Shown here: in pieces, positions 33,841-42,435 of the stretch
How positions within the stretch are numbered: the stretch's first letter is position 1
Layout: the number at the start of each line of letters is the position of its first letter
Origin: JAKIWV01 sp963773945
GTDB taxonomy: Archaea; Thermoplasmatota; Thermoplasmata; Lutacidiplasmatales; UBA184
Direction of reading: 5' to 3'
Assembly: GCA_963773945.1 (NCBI GenBank)
Contig: CAVZDD010000003.1
Location: 496,001-560,000 of the forward strand
Length of the DNA: 64,000 bases
The notes under the pieces: generated by a model
The model's input: the letters and a program-made list of their open reading frames with translations, nothing else
Told to the model about the DNA's origin: nothing
Databases searched by the model: none
Made by a program: the position numbers and the translations under genes

Positions 33841-35112
33841 TCAGAGGGGGCTGAGCGCGAAGACGTGGCCCCGCGGGCCCCGCTTGCGGGCTTCGGGACG
33901 GGCGACTTCCCAACGTCCCCCCGTCCGGGCCTCGAAGATCGTCCGCAAGATCGCCGGGCACAGCAGCCGACCCACCTCGGGGGAGGCCCCGTCGCAGGCG
34001 ATGCATCCGTCGGCCCGCAGCAGGAGCGGTTCGGGCTGCAGGATCTCGAACCGCAGATTATGGGCCCGATAGTAGGCCTGCAAGGACCGGGCGACCTCGA
34101 GGGGGAGCTCGCCGTCCAACTCGGACGCGATCTCCCGACCGACCTGTCGAGCGACGGTGTCGATGAACTCGGGGACATCGAACGGAAGCTCCCGAAGGCC
34201 CCCTACCTGCATCCCGAGCTGGGTGATCTCTCGGAGCCGGTTGAACGACTCGACCTCGCGGCCCAACCGCACCGGGAGGGAGGCCGCGCGAGGCTCCTCG
34301 AGTTCGACGATCCGATTCTCGGAAGGGGCGCAATGATTCCAGAGCTGGTGGAACTGGACCCCGACCAGATTGAGGAACTCCTCGTCCGTGGTCCACACCG
34401 TGACGAGCTTGTCCTCGTCGCCGCCGGGACGCAGGTCCCCGGCGACATAGACGACCGCGCCGGTCTTGTCGAAGAGCACGCCGCGCGCCGCCGGCATCGT
34501 GCGCGTATTGCGGATCTCGGAGAACGTGGCGAAGTGCTTCGCGTCCGGAAGGTTCCCTCGGTTGATCTCCGTGATCACCCGGACCTTGACGCCCCGCTGC
34601 TTTGCCGTGCGGAGCTCGCGGTCGATACCTCCGTCGATGAACCGGGCCAGCGCGGACGGGCTCAGGGAGAGCAGGATCTCCTTGCGGGCGAGCCCAATCT
34701 GTTTTCGAAGGAAACTGTAGAGCGCCTTCCGCCGCTCCATCACGACGAACTTGCGGCCGTCGTTGGCCTCGGGGGTCGAGATCTGTTCCTGGAAGTCATG
34801 GATCAACCGCTCCCGGCCGGCCTCGAGCCGACGGAGGTCCTCGGAGGTGGTCCGAATCCAGCGTTCGAGGAGCTCTTCGGCCGAAAGGGCGCGGAACCGC
34901 ATCGGACGGCCGCCGACGGAGCGCAGCAGGCCCGCCTCGTGGAGCTGTTGGATGTGCCGGTACGTCTCCACCCGATGGATGCCGCTCATCCGGGCGAGCT
35001 CGGACGCGGTCTGGGGTCCCTCCCGGGACGCGGCGATGTAGATACGCGCCGCCCGCTCGGGCACGCCGCGCTCGGCGAGCAATCGAACGAGACCGGCGCC
35101 GGAACGCGCCAC
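33841..35112 (-). CDS. TrmB-like transcriptional regulator with PLD-like sensor domain
   Basis: About 423 residues. The N-terminal winged helix (GVPERAARIYIAASREGPQTA, SGIHRVETYRHIQQLHEAGLL) matches TrmB regulators. A PLD-like middle domain follows (ILLSLSPSALARFIDGGIDRE, VRVITEINRGN, YVAGDLRPGG). The C-terminal 120 residues contain CIACDGASPEVGRLLCPAIL and resemble a small-molecule-binding module I cannot name. I prefer the GTG at 35112, about 25-32 nt below the minus-strand TATA-like GTTTTATC (35137-35144); a GTG at 35124 is possible. It may sense a metabolite or stress. Confidence 0.8.
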   Translation of the reverse strand: MARSGAGLVRLLAERGVPERAARIYIAASREGPQTASELARMSGIHRVETYRHIQQLHEAGLLRSVGGRPMRFRALSAEELLERWIRTTSEDLRRLEAGRERLIHDFQEQISTPEANDGRKFVVMERRKALYSFLRKQIGLARKEILLSLSPSALARFIDGGIDRELRTAKQRGVKVRVITEINRGNLPDAKHFATFSEIRNTRTMPAARGVLFDKTGAVVYVAGDLRPGGDEDKLVTVWTTDEEFLNLVGVQFHQLWNHCAPSENRIVELEEPRAASLPVRLGREVESFNRLREITQLGMQVGGLRELPFDVPEFIDTVARQVGREIASELDGELPLEVARSLQAYYRAHNLRFEILQPEPLLLRADGCIACDGASPEVGRLLCPAILRTIFEARTGGRWEVARPEARKRGPRGHVFALSPL

Positions 35113-35176
35113 GAGAGGTACCACCGGTGGAACCGATAAAACGTAGCGGGTGCGCCGGACGTTCGGCGACCGTGGC

Positions 35177-35842
35177 CTAGAGCGCAGCTTGGTAGTCGTC
35201 GATGGTCAATGGGTAGGGCGGCTCAGCCTCGGAGCCGCTCCGGGCCCGAAGCACTTCGCGACCGAGCAGCCAGTAGATGGTGGCGAGCGACACGCGTCCC
35301 TTGTTGTTGCAGGGGATGACCAGGTCGACGTTCCGGGTCTCGTTGTTGACATCGCAGAGCCCCACCACGGGGATGCCGACGGAGACGGCTTCGGAGAGCG
35401 CCTGCTGGTCGGTGGCGGGATCCGTAACGACGAGGACCTTGGGTTCGAAATACTCGGCCAGGTTCGGATTCGTCAGGCTGCCGGGGACGAACCGTTCCGA
35501 GAAAGAAACCGCGCCGATCGTCTTCGCGAAGATCCGCACGGGTTTCTGCCCGTACTGCCGCTGCGAGACGGTCAGGATCTTGTCGGGCGGGAACCGCGAG
35601 AGGAACTGGGCGACCAATCGGATCCGCCGGTCGGTCTCTTTGATGTCGAGAACGTAGAGCCCGTCGTACCGGATCTTGAACACGAAGTGGCGCATGCTCG
35701 CCGACTTCTGCTGGGTTCCGATGTGGACGCCCGCGGTGAGGTAGGTGTCTTCGGGGACGAGCAGCTCGCCGGGACGGATGTCCTGCCCCTCACTCGTCGT
35801 GGAGGTGAGCTGTTCGGTCGCCTGTACGTCCTCGTCGGGCAT
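35177..35842 (-). CDS. rps2: small-subunit ribosomal protein uS2
   Basis: A 221-residue protein. YLTAGVHIGTQQKSASMRHFV, LYVLDIKETDRRIRLVAQFL, RFVPGSLTNPN, PKVLVVTDPATDQQALSEA and NVDLVIPCNNKGRVSLATIYW are conserved archaeal S2 blocks. It starts 3 nt after enolase, as in many archaeal rpoN-rps9-eno-rps2 type clusters. Confidence 0.97.
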   Translation of the reverse strand: MPDEDVQATEQLTSTTSEGQDIRPGELLVPEDTYLTAGVHIGTQQKSASMRHFVFKIRYDGLYVLDIKETDRRIRLVAQFLSRFPPDKILTVSQRQYGQKPVRIFAKTIGAVSFSERFVPGSLTNPNLAEYFEPKVLVVTDPATDQQALSEAVSVGIPVVGLCDVNNETRNVDLVIPCNNKGRVSLATIYWLLGREVLRARSGSEAEPPYPLTIDDYQAAL

Positions 35843-35845
35843 GCC

Positions 35846-37057
35846 TTACGTTCCGGGGGGCGTGGCGAGCCGCAGGAGTTCATTTAGCTTTGCCACCCGT
35901 TCCCCGCCGAGAAGACCGCATTTGAGTCCCGCCGACCCAAACGCCACCGAGAGATGGGCGAGCCAGCCATCGGCGGTCTCCCCCGATCGGTGCGAGGTCA
36001 CGGTCTTCCAGCCTGACCGTCGGGCCAGGTCGACCGTCGCGAGGGTATCGGTGAGGGTTCCCACCTGGTTCACCTTGATCAGGACGGCGTTGGATGCGTG
36101 GCGACGGATCCCCTCCGCCACCCGGGCCTCCGCGGTCGTGTAGATGTCGTCCCCGACGACGAGCGCCCGGGACCCCACTGCTTTGGTCATCGCGGCGAAG
36201 CCGTCGAAATCCGCCTCCTGGATAGGGTCCTCGAGGTACCGGAGCCCGTACCGGTCCACCAGCCCCGCGACGAACGCCACCTGGCCGTCGGGGTCCAGCG
36301 TCTGCTCCCGGTAGACATACCGCCCGTCCTTGTAGAACTCGCTCGCCGCGAGGTCGAGTCCAGGATGAACCGAGGCATGGAGCCGATCCCGGACCTCCGC
36401 GCAAACCTCCGAGAGCAGTTCAACCGCCTCGACATTCCCCAGCGGAGCCACCCAGCCGCCTTCGTCCCCTCGACCCAGCGCCGCCCCGGGATACTTCTTC
36501 TTGAGTCGCTCGCCGAGCAGTCGGTGCACCTCCAGCGCGGCGCGGATCGCTTCCGTCGGGGGACCCTCGGAAATGGCGTGATACTCCTGGATCTCCGGTC
36601 CTCCGATGGCGTGTCGTCCGCCGTTGAGGCAATTTCCCACGATGGCGGGGTAGGCCGTGCCGTCGAGGCCGGGTCGCAGCACGGTTTGCCAGAGCGGCTC
36701 GTGGACCTCGGCCGCCCGGGCGATGGCACAGGCCATGGACAGGGCGGTGGAGGTGTTCCCTCCGATGTGGGAGAAATTCGCCGTGCCATCTACCTCGTGG
36801 AGCATCCGGTCGACGCCCGGTTGATCGTCGAGGGCGAGACCGACCAGACGGGGGCGGACCTGGGCTTCGAAGGTCCGAAGCGCTTCGGGGACGCCGCCCA
36901 TAGGAAAGGCCCGGACCTCGGTTGCGCCGGTGCTCTCCCCGCTGGGGGCACCGGCGGTGCCGAGCGCCCCTCCGTCCGTAGTGATACGGGCCTCCACCGT
37001 GGGTCGGCCCCGGCTATCGTAGATCCATCGGAGCGACGCCGCGGAGATCCGGATCAT
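35846..37057 (-). CDS. eno: enolase
   Basis: The 403-residue enzyme interconverts 2-phosphoglycerate and phosphoenolpyruvate. IYDSRGRPTVEARI and AGAPSGESTGATEVR form the N-terminal domain. GDEGGWVAPL, YLEDPIQEADFDGF, VVGDDIYTT and IKVNQVGTLTDTLATVDLA hold the metal ligands and catalytic lysine, and TSHRSGETADGWLAHL the C-terminal substrate loop. Its ATG overlaps the stop of the methylmalonyl-CoA epimerase gene. Confidence 0.96.
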   Translation of the reverse strand: MIRISAASLRWIYDSRGRPTVEARITTDGGALGTAGAPSGESTGATEVRAFPMGGVPEALRTFEAQVRPRLVGLALDDQPGVDRMLHEVDGTANFSHIGGNTSTALSMACAIARAAEVHEPLWQTVLRPGLDGTAYPAIVGNCLNGGRHAIGGPEIQEYHAISEGPPTEAIRAALEVHRLLGERLKKKYPGAALGRGDEGGWVAPLGNVEAVELLSEVCAEVRDRLHASVHPGLDLAASEFYKDGRYVYREQTLDPDGQVAFVAGLVDRYGLRYLEDPIQEADFDGFAAMTKAVGSRALVVGDDIYTTAEARVAEGIRRHASNAVLIKVNQVGTLTDTLATVDLARRSGWKTVTSHRSGETADGWLAHLSVAFGSAGLKCGLLGGERVAKLNELLRLATPPGT

Positions 37058-37449
37058 AGGTGCTCCACGAACTCGACGAGTACGCCGCCGAACGCGGCCG
37101 GATGCGCAAAGCCCACGATGCGGCCGCGTGCGCCGGGCCGCCCCGCGCGGTCGATAATGCGCTCCCCGTGCGCGGCGAGACCGGCGAGCTGACGGTCCAC
37201 GCTCGGGACGGAGAAGGCGATGTGGTGCATCCCTTCCCCTCGGGCGTCGAGAAACCGCCCGATGGCCGAGTCCGCGCTCGTGGGTTCGAGCAGCTCGATG
37301 TGGGTGGGCCCGGCCTCCAGAAACGCCACGCGAACCTTTTGCGAGGCGACCACCTCCGGAGTGCTGGCCGAGGTGCCGAGTAAGCGCTCCCACTTCGGCA
37401 GCGCAGCCGGGAGGCTCCGGACCGCCAGTCCAAGGTGATCCACGTTCAC
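37054..37449 (-). CDS. mce: methylmalonyl-CoA epimerase (VOC family)
   Basis: A 131-residue glyoxalase-fold protein. NVDHLGLAVRSLPAALPKWE, VRVAFLEAGPTHIELLEP and GMHHIAFSVPSVDRQLAGL carry the His/Glu metal ligands, and VLVEFVEHL the last one. The position directly between the mutase large subunit and enolase supports this function: it racemises methylmalonyl-CoA for the mutase. I use the GTG at 37449, 13 nt after the mutase stop, which matches the family N-terminus; the frame extends further upstream. Confidence 0.92.
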   Translation of the reverse strand: MNVDHLGLAVRSLPAALPKWERLLGTSASTPEVVASQKVRVAFLEAGPTHIELLEPTSADSAIGRFLDARGEGMHHIAFSVPSVDRQLAGLAAHGERIIDRAGRPGARGRIVGFAHPAAFGGVLVEFVEHL

Positions 37450-37462
37450 GAGTTCGGCTCCT

Positions 37463-39136
37463 TCAGAACGCCCGGGACGGGCGATGCTCGCCGAACAGTG
37501 CCCGCCAGACATCGGAGATCTCGCCCAAAGTGGAACCCCGAATGACCGCCGTCAGGACGAGGGGAAGCACGTTCTCCCCCTTGGCCGTGCCGGCCCGGAG
37601 GGCCTCGAGCGCGTCCCGGGCCCGGGCCTCGTTGCGCTGGCGTCGCCAACGCCGAACCCGGCCGACCTGGCGGGCTTCCTGTTCGGGGGTGATCCGCAGG
37701 ATCGGGGTGCCCTTCTGGCCCGAATCGGGGAACAGGGAGAACTTCGGATTCCCCTCGGTGTAGACGTTGACGCCCACGACCTTCTCCTCGCGAGCTTCGC
37801 GGGCGCGGGCCACTCGGTACGCCTCTCGGGCGATCTCGCTCTGGAAAAATCCCTTCTCCACCGCGGCGATGGACCCTCCCATCTGCGCCACGCGGTCGAG
37901 GTACTTTCGGGCCCCGGACTCGATATGGTCCGTGAGCCATTCGATCTCGTACGACCCGGCGAGGGGGTCCACGGTCGAAACGACGCCGGATTCCTCCGCG
38001 AGGAGTTGCTGGGTCCGAAGGGCGAGTCGGGCGGCCTTCGCGGTCGGCAGCCCCAACGCTTCGTCCAGCGCATTCGTGTGGAGGGACTGGGTTCCTCCGA
38101 GCACCGCGGCCAGTGCCTCCAACGTCGTTCGAACGACGTTGAGCTCCGGCTGCTGCGCGGTAAGAGAGGAGCCGGCCGTTTGGGTATGGAACCGGAGCTG
38201 CCAGGAACGGGGCTCTTTCGCGCCGAGCTCCTCCTTGGCGAGATGGGCCCAGAGCCGCCGGGCGGCCCGGAACTTGGCGATCTCCTCGAGGAAATTACGG
38301 TCTGAGGAGAAGAAGAACGATAATCGGGGGAGGAACTCGTCCAGGTCGAGTCCGCGCTCCTGCACGGCGCGCACGTATGCCAGGGCGTTCGCGATCGTGA
38401 ACGCGACCTCCTGGATGGCGGTCGCCCCGGCCTCGCGCATGTGGTAACCAGAGACCGAGATGTAGTTCCACTTCGGCATCTCCCGGGTCGCGAACTCGAT
38501 GAGGTCCACGGTGAGGCGCAGCGACGGCCCGGGCGGGTAGATGTAGGTCCCGCGCGCGACATACTCCTTCAGAATATCATTCTGCACGGTGCCGCCGAGT
38601 TGGTTCCGTGGTACGCCGTTCTCCTCGCCGGCCGCCACTAAGAGCGCCGTGAGGATCGGCGCGGTGGCGTTGATCGTCATCGACACGGTGGCCTTCTCGA
38701 GCGGGATCTTTCCGAACAGCGTCCGCATGTCGCCCAGGTCGGAGATCGCGACCCCGCACCGGCCCACTTCCCCCACGGCTCGGGGATGGTCGGAGTCCAA
38801 TCCGATCTGCGTCGGGAGGTCGAATGCCACCGAGAGACCGGTCTGGCCACTCGCGATCAAGTAACGGTACCGACGGTTCGTTTCAACGGCGCTGCCAAAG
38901 CCGGAGTATTGCCGGAACGTCCAGGGACGCCCCCGGTACATCGTCGGATAGATGCCGCGGGTGTACGGGAACTCGCCGGGAAACCCCTGGGCGGTCAACG
39001 CCTCGTTCTCGACGTCCCCCGGCGGACCCACCAGCAGCGGCACAGTTCCGCCGCTCATTCGGTCGCCGACGGCCGCGCGGGCGGCCTTCTCCCATTCCGC
39101 CAAGGCGGAATCCGCTCGGGCGCGACGGGAGGCCAT
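37463..39136 (-). CDS. mutB: methylmalonyl-CoA mutase, large (catalytic) subunit
   Basis: A 557-residue catalytic barrel without a cobalamin domain. FPYTRGIYPTMYRGRPWTFR and GQTGLSVAFDLPTQIGLDSD are mutase signatures. The tyrosine in TFRQYSG and the arginine in VARGTYIYPP occupy the positions diagnostic of methylmalonyl-CoA rather than isobutyryl-CoA specificity. FHTQTAGSSLTAQQPELNVV is the substrate loop. It should pair with the B12 subunit at 12362-12781. A TATA-like GCTTAAAC lies about 25 nt upstream of the ATG. Confidence 0.95.
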   Translation of the reverse strand: MASRRARADSALAEWEKAARAAVGDRMSGGTVPLLVGPPGDVENEALTAQGFPGEFPYTRGIYPTMYRGRPWTFRQYSGFGSAVETNRRYRYLIASGQTGLSVAFDLPTQIGLDSDHPRAVGEVGRCGVAISDLGDMRTLFGKIPLEKATVSMTINATAPILTALLVAAGEENGVPRNQLGGTVQNDILKEYVARGTYIYPPGPSLRLTVDLIEFATREMPKWNYISVSGYHMREAGATAIQEVAFTIANALAYVRAVQERGLDLDEFLPRLSFFFSSDRNFLEEIAKFRAARRLWAHLAKEELGAKEPRSWQLRFHTQTAGSSLTAQQPELNVVRTTLEALAAVLGGTQSLHTNALDEALGLPTAKAARLALRTQQLLAEESGVVSTVDPLAGSYEIEWLTDHIESGARKYLDRVAQMGGSIAAVEKGFFQSEIAREAYRVARAREAREEKVVGVNVYTEGNPKFSLFPDSGQKGTPILRITPEQEARQVGRVRRWRRQRNEARARDALEALRAGTAKGENVLPLVLTAVIRGSTLGEISDVWRALFGEHRPSRAF

Positions 39137-39159
39137 CGGGCGAAAGGGGAGCCTCGAGT

Positions 39160-40851
39160 TTAAGCGGTTTCGGTGCGCCGCACTAAGGGCCAGAGCGCGG
39201 TCAGGTCGACCTCGCCCCAGGCGACCGCCACGGGAAGCTTGAGTTCCGCGAGCACGGCGGGGGCCATCTCCCCGACCTCCGCTACGACCTCGCCGGCGAT
39301 CCGCAGTCGCGCGGCGCGCCCGGGAATCGTGCCGGGGAGTTCCGCCGGCTCCCGAACCCCTAGGGCGCCGAAGGTCCCCAGCAGGTAGTCCACCCACGCG
39401 GCCGCGTCGGCGAACCCCGCCCGCTCGCTCGCGAGGACGGCCGCCGCGTGCCAACGGGTAGCGCCCCCGCTCGGCTCATGCGCGTCGGGAACCACGACCG
39501 GTCCGACGTCCGAGTATTGCTGCGGGTACGAGTATCGCACGTTGCGTTCGAGGGAGCCCATCAACGAGATCTGCAACGAGTCGCGTACGCGACCGAACAG
39601 GTCGGAGACCGGGTTGACCACCGTGATCGTCGAGGTCCGGCCGACGAGCAGTGTGAGTCGGTTCGGCACGAGCACGGTGGTGCGGAGCTCGACGAAACCG
39701 AGCCCGAGCAGCAGGCGTCGAACGGTCCGACGAAACCGCGTCTCCGCGAGGCGTCGCCCGCGCGTCGCGCTCGGCGGGAGGAGCGCCTCCTCTGGGGCAA
39801 TGCCGCGCACGACCAGGATCTCTTCCGTGAGGTCGACGGACGTCTGGAGGTCCGGACGCCACGGCGGGATTTCGACCCACCACCCGTCGGGCGCCTTCGT
39901 GCCGCCGAGTCGGCCCTGGTCGAGGAACTCCTCGACCTGGGCGTCGGGGAGGGAGAGCCCGGTCAGGGACTGAAGCGTGGACGCGCTGAAGGGCAGCCGG
40001 CGCGAGGAGATCCAACCGACCCCCGATTCCGCGTGGTCGGCATACTCGACCCGGAGCGGCTCAACCGCCCACCCCCGGGCCACGAACGGCAGCAGCATCA
40101 GTCCGACGGCCTCCTCGACCCGGACCGCACGGGTTCCCGTGGACTCCAGCAGGAGCGCCCGGTCTCCGATCTGCACCTCCCCGGCGGTCCGGCCGTTGAG
40201 GATCGGGGGCAGGCTCAGGAGCTGATCGTCGGCATCCCGCAGCGTGAGACATTCCCCATTGGAGCGGCCCAACCGGCCGTACTTCTGGGCCATTGGGTGC
40301 TCGGCGAAGAAGCGGGATCCCTCGACCTCCGCCGGCCCGTCCAGCGGGTGGAAGCGAACCCCATCGACCGGTTCGAGCGTGTAGCGGAGCGGGGATTTGA
40401 GCCGTTCCCAGGAGTAGAGTCCCAGGCTCGCGGTGCGCCGGTCGAGGCCAATCGTCGCGTGGAGCATCTCCTGGAATCGGATCGCTTCCGCGAAGAGTCC
40501 GGTATCGAGGGCGACCCCCGCGGGCGGGACGAGCAACGCGCCGGCCAGATAGGGGCGTATCGTCGACACGGAGGCGTCGACGAGCGCGACGGGGTGGTCG
40601 AGCGACGCCGGGGGCTCCGCGAACGGAGGCATCCCCTTCTTCAGTCCGAGCACGCCTTGCAGGAAGAGCGCCAGGCCGCCCTCCGAGAGCATGTCGAGCC
40701 GGTCCGGTGTCACCTCGATCGTGAGCGCGTCCTCGGTCCAATCCGCGAGCTCCGCCTTCGACCGGAACAGCCGTTCCTCCAGTTCGGCGCGCTCGAGGGG
40801 CTGGGCCACCAGCTCCAACACGCGGTTCGCCGAGAGCACGCTCTGCGGCAT
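39160..40851 (-). CDS. pheT: phenylalanyl-tRNA synthetase beta subunit
   Basis: A 563-residue archaeal-type PheT with B3/B4 and B5 domains. EEILVVRGIAPEEALLPPSA, FVELRTTVLVPNRLTLLVG and VVNPVSDLFGRVRDSLQISLMG-like segments are typical. The C-terminal half is a catalytic-like fold. It starts 2 nt after pheS. The N-terminal anticodon-type domains of bacterial PheT are absent, as usual for archaea. Confidence 0.94.
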   Translation of the reverse strand: MPQSVLSANRVLELVAQPLERAELEERLFRSKAELADWTEDALTIEVTPDRLDMLSEGGLALFLQGVLGLKKGMPPFAEPPASLDHPVALVDASVSTIRPYLAGALLVPPAGVALDTGLFAEAIRFQEMLHATIGLDRRTASLGLYSWERLKSPLRYTLEPVDGVRFHPLDGPAEVEGSRFFAEHPMAQKYGRLGRSNGECLTLRDADDQLLSLPPILNGRTAGEVQIGDRALLLESTGTRAVRVEEAVGLMLLPFVARGWAVEPLRVEYADHAESGVGWISSRRLPFSASTLQSLTGLSLPDAQVEEFLDQGRLGGTKAPDGWWVEIPPWRPDLQTSVDLTEEILVVRGIAPEEALLPPSATRGRRLAETRFRRTVRRLLLGLGFVELRTTVLVPNRLTLLVGRTSTITVVNPVSDLFGRVRDSLQISLMGSLERNVRYSYPQQYSDVGPVVVPDAHEPSGGATRWHAAAVLASERAGFADAAAWVDYLLGTFGALGVREPAELPGTIPGRAARLRIAGEVVAEVGEMAPAVLAELKLPVAVAWGEVDLTALWPLVRRTETA

Positions 40852-40853
40852 GT

Positions 40854-42398
40854 TCAGTCCGGCCTCCCGGTCAACCGGTCGCGGTCATCGAGGTACAGGT
40901 CCCGGATGTCGTTGTAGCCGAGGGCGACGAGCGCCAGGCGAGTAATCCCGATGCCCCAGGCCGCCACGGGAACGTCGATCCCGAGGGGTCGGAGGACCTC
41001 GGGCCGGAGCATGCCGCCCGGGAAGATCTCCATCCACCCGAGCCGCGGGTGCCGGACGTATCCTTCGATCGATGGCTCGGTGAAGGGGAAGTAGCTCGGC
41101 CGGATCTTGAGCTCGGAGATTCCCAACGCCTCGGCGAACGCCTTGAAGATCCCGACCAGGTCCCGGATGGTGACACCGCTATCTCCCAGGATCCCCTCGC
41201 ACTGTTCGAACTCGATATGGTGCCGGGCATCGAGGGCATCCGGGCGGAAGTCCCGTCCGATGCAGAACATACGGAACGGGGGCTTCGGGTGTGCGGCGAG
41301 GTACCGGGCCGAGACCGCCGTGGTCTGGGACCGGAGCACCGGTCGACGGGCCCGGTCCCGCGAGTACGGGGTTCGCCAGCCCGGCGAGACCGGCAGCGTC
41401 TCTCCGGGCATCGGGCGGCCCTCGTGCACGGCCGCCACGCGCTCGACGAGCTCGGCTGGGAGGGCGGCTCCGGGAGGAGTGTTCACGAAGAACATGTCGT
41501 GGACCGAACGGGCAGGGTGCTCCTGGGGCATGTTGAGCACGTCGGCGTTCCAGAACTCCGTTTCGAGGAGCGGACCCTCGGCCTCCTCGAAGCCGAGTCC
41601 GATGAGGATGTCCTCGACCTCTTCGAGCCACGCGAGGTAGGGATGGGGACGTGCGCCCTGGAGGTAGGGCACGGTCGCGCGGACATCGTAGGGGCGGAAC
41701 GTGACGTGGGGCCACTCCCCGGAGGCGATCAGGCTCGGGGTCAGGGCCCCGACCAGGGGCCGACCCGCTTCGGGCAACGGGAGAGCGATTCCTTCGGGAG
41801 AAGGCAACCACCGGCGCACCGAGTGTCGCTCGACTGCAACGAGGCCCCGTCGCTGCAACTGGGCGAAGATCGTCGCGTCGACCTCCTTCGCACCGGTGGC
41901 GATGGCCTGTAAGACCTCCTCTTCCGGGAACGGGCGCTCGACATCCGGTCGCGGGTCTATCCAGCGGAATGGGATCCCGTCGGCGAGGAAGTGGTGCCGG
42001 CGCAGGTACCCGATGGCCGCGGCCTGTTCTTCGGAGGAGAACCCTTCCGCTTCCACCTGGTCGGGAGTTAACGTGCCGCCACGTCGCCGAAGCGCGAACA
42101 GGAACCGACGTTCCGGAAGACCCCGGGCGCGGGCCTCCTCGCCTCGTCGGGTCAGCTGACGTTCCACCCACGCGTCCTCGGTCGCCAACGCGAGGTGTTT
42201 GGAGCGCAATCGCTCGAGGCTGCCCCGGAGCGCATCGGGGGCCAGCCCGGTCCGTTCCCGCAGCGCCGATTCTTCCTGGAGAATGTGCGGAGCCGCCCGA
42301 AGGGCCTCGAGCACCTGACGCTCGGGGGCCGACAGTGAGAGCGCGGTCGACGGATCGGCCGCGGACGCTTCCTCCTCGTCCGCCACGGCGATTCCCAA
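40854..42398 (-). CDS. pheS: phenylalanyl-tRNA synthetase alpha subunit
   Basis: A 514-residue class II synthetase subunit. The N-terminal 200 residues are winged-helix repeats (LSAPERQVLEALRAAPHIL, ALRRRGGTLTPDQVEAEGF), as in archaeal and eukaryotic PheS. The catalytic core contains LIGLGFEEAEGPLLETEFWN, PARSVHDMFFV, HHIEFEQCEGIL and AWGIGITRLALVALGY (motif 3). The apparent start is TTG at 42398; a GTG at 42386 is a good alternative. Confidence 0.95.
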   Translation of the reverse strand: MGIAVADEEEASAADPSTALSLSAPERQVLEALRAAPHILQEESALRERTGLAPDALRGSLERLRSKHLALATEDAWVERQLTRRGEEARARGLPERRFLFALRRRGGTLTPDQVEAEGFSSEEQAAAIGYLRRHHFLADGIPFRWIDPRPDVERPFPEEEVLQAIATGAKEVDATIFAQLQRRGLVAVERHSVRRWLPSPEGIALPLPEAGRPLVGALTPSLIASGEWPHVTFRPYDVRATVPYLQGARPHPYLAWLEEVEDILIGLGFEEAEGPLLETEFWNADVLNMPQEHPARSVHDMFFVNTPPGAALPAELVERVAAVHEGRPMPGETLPVSPGWRTPYSRDRARRPVLRSQTTAVSARYLAAHPKPPFRMFCIGRDFRPDALDARHHIEFEQCEGILGDSGVTIRDLVGIFKAFAEALGISELKIRPSYFPFTEPSIEGYVRHPRLGWMEIFPGGMLRPEVLRPLGIDVPVAAWGIGITRLALVALGYNDIRDLYLDDRDRLTGRPD

Positions 42399-42435
42399 TC
42401 GGACCCGTCTGTTAACTCTTTGGAAATCGGCGCTG

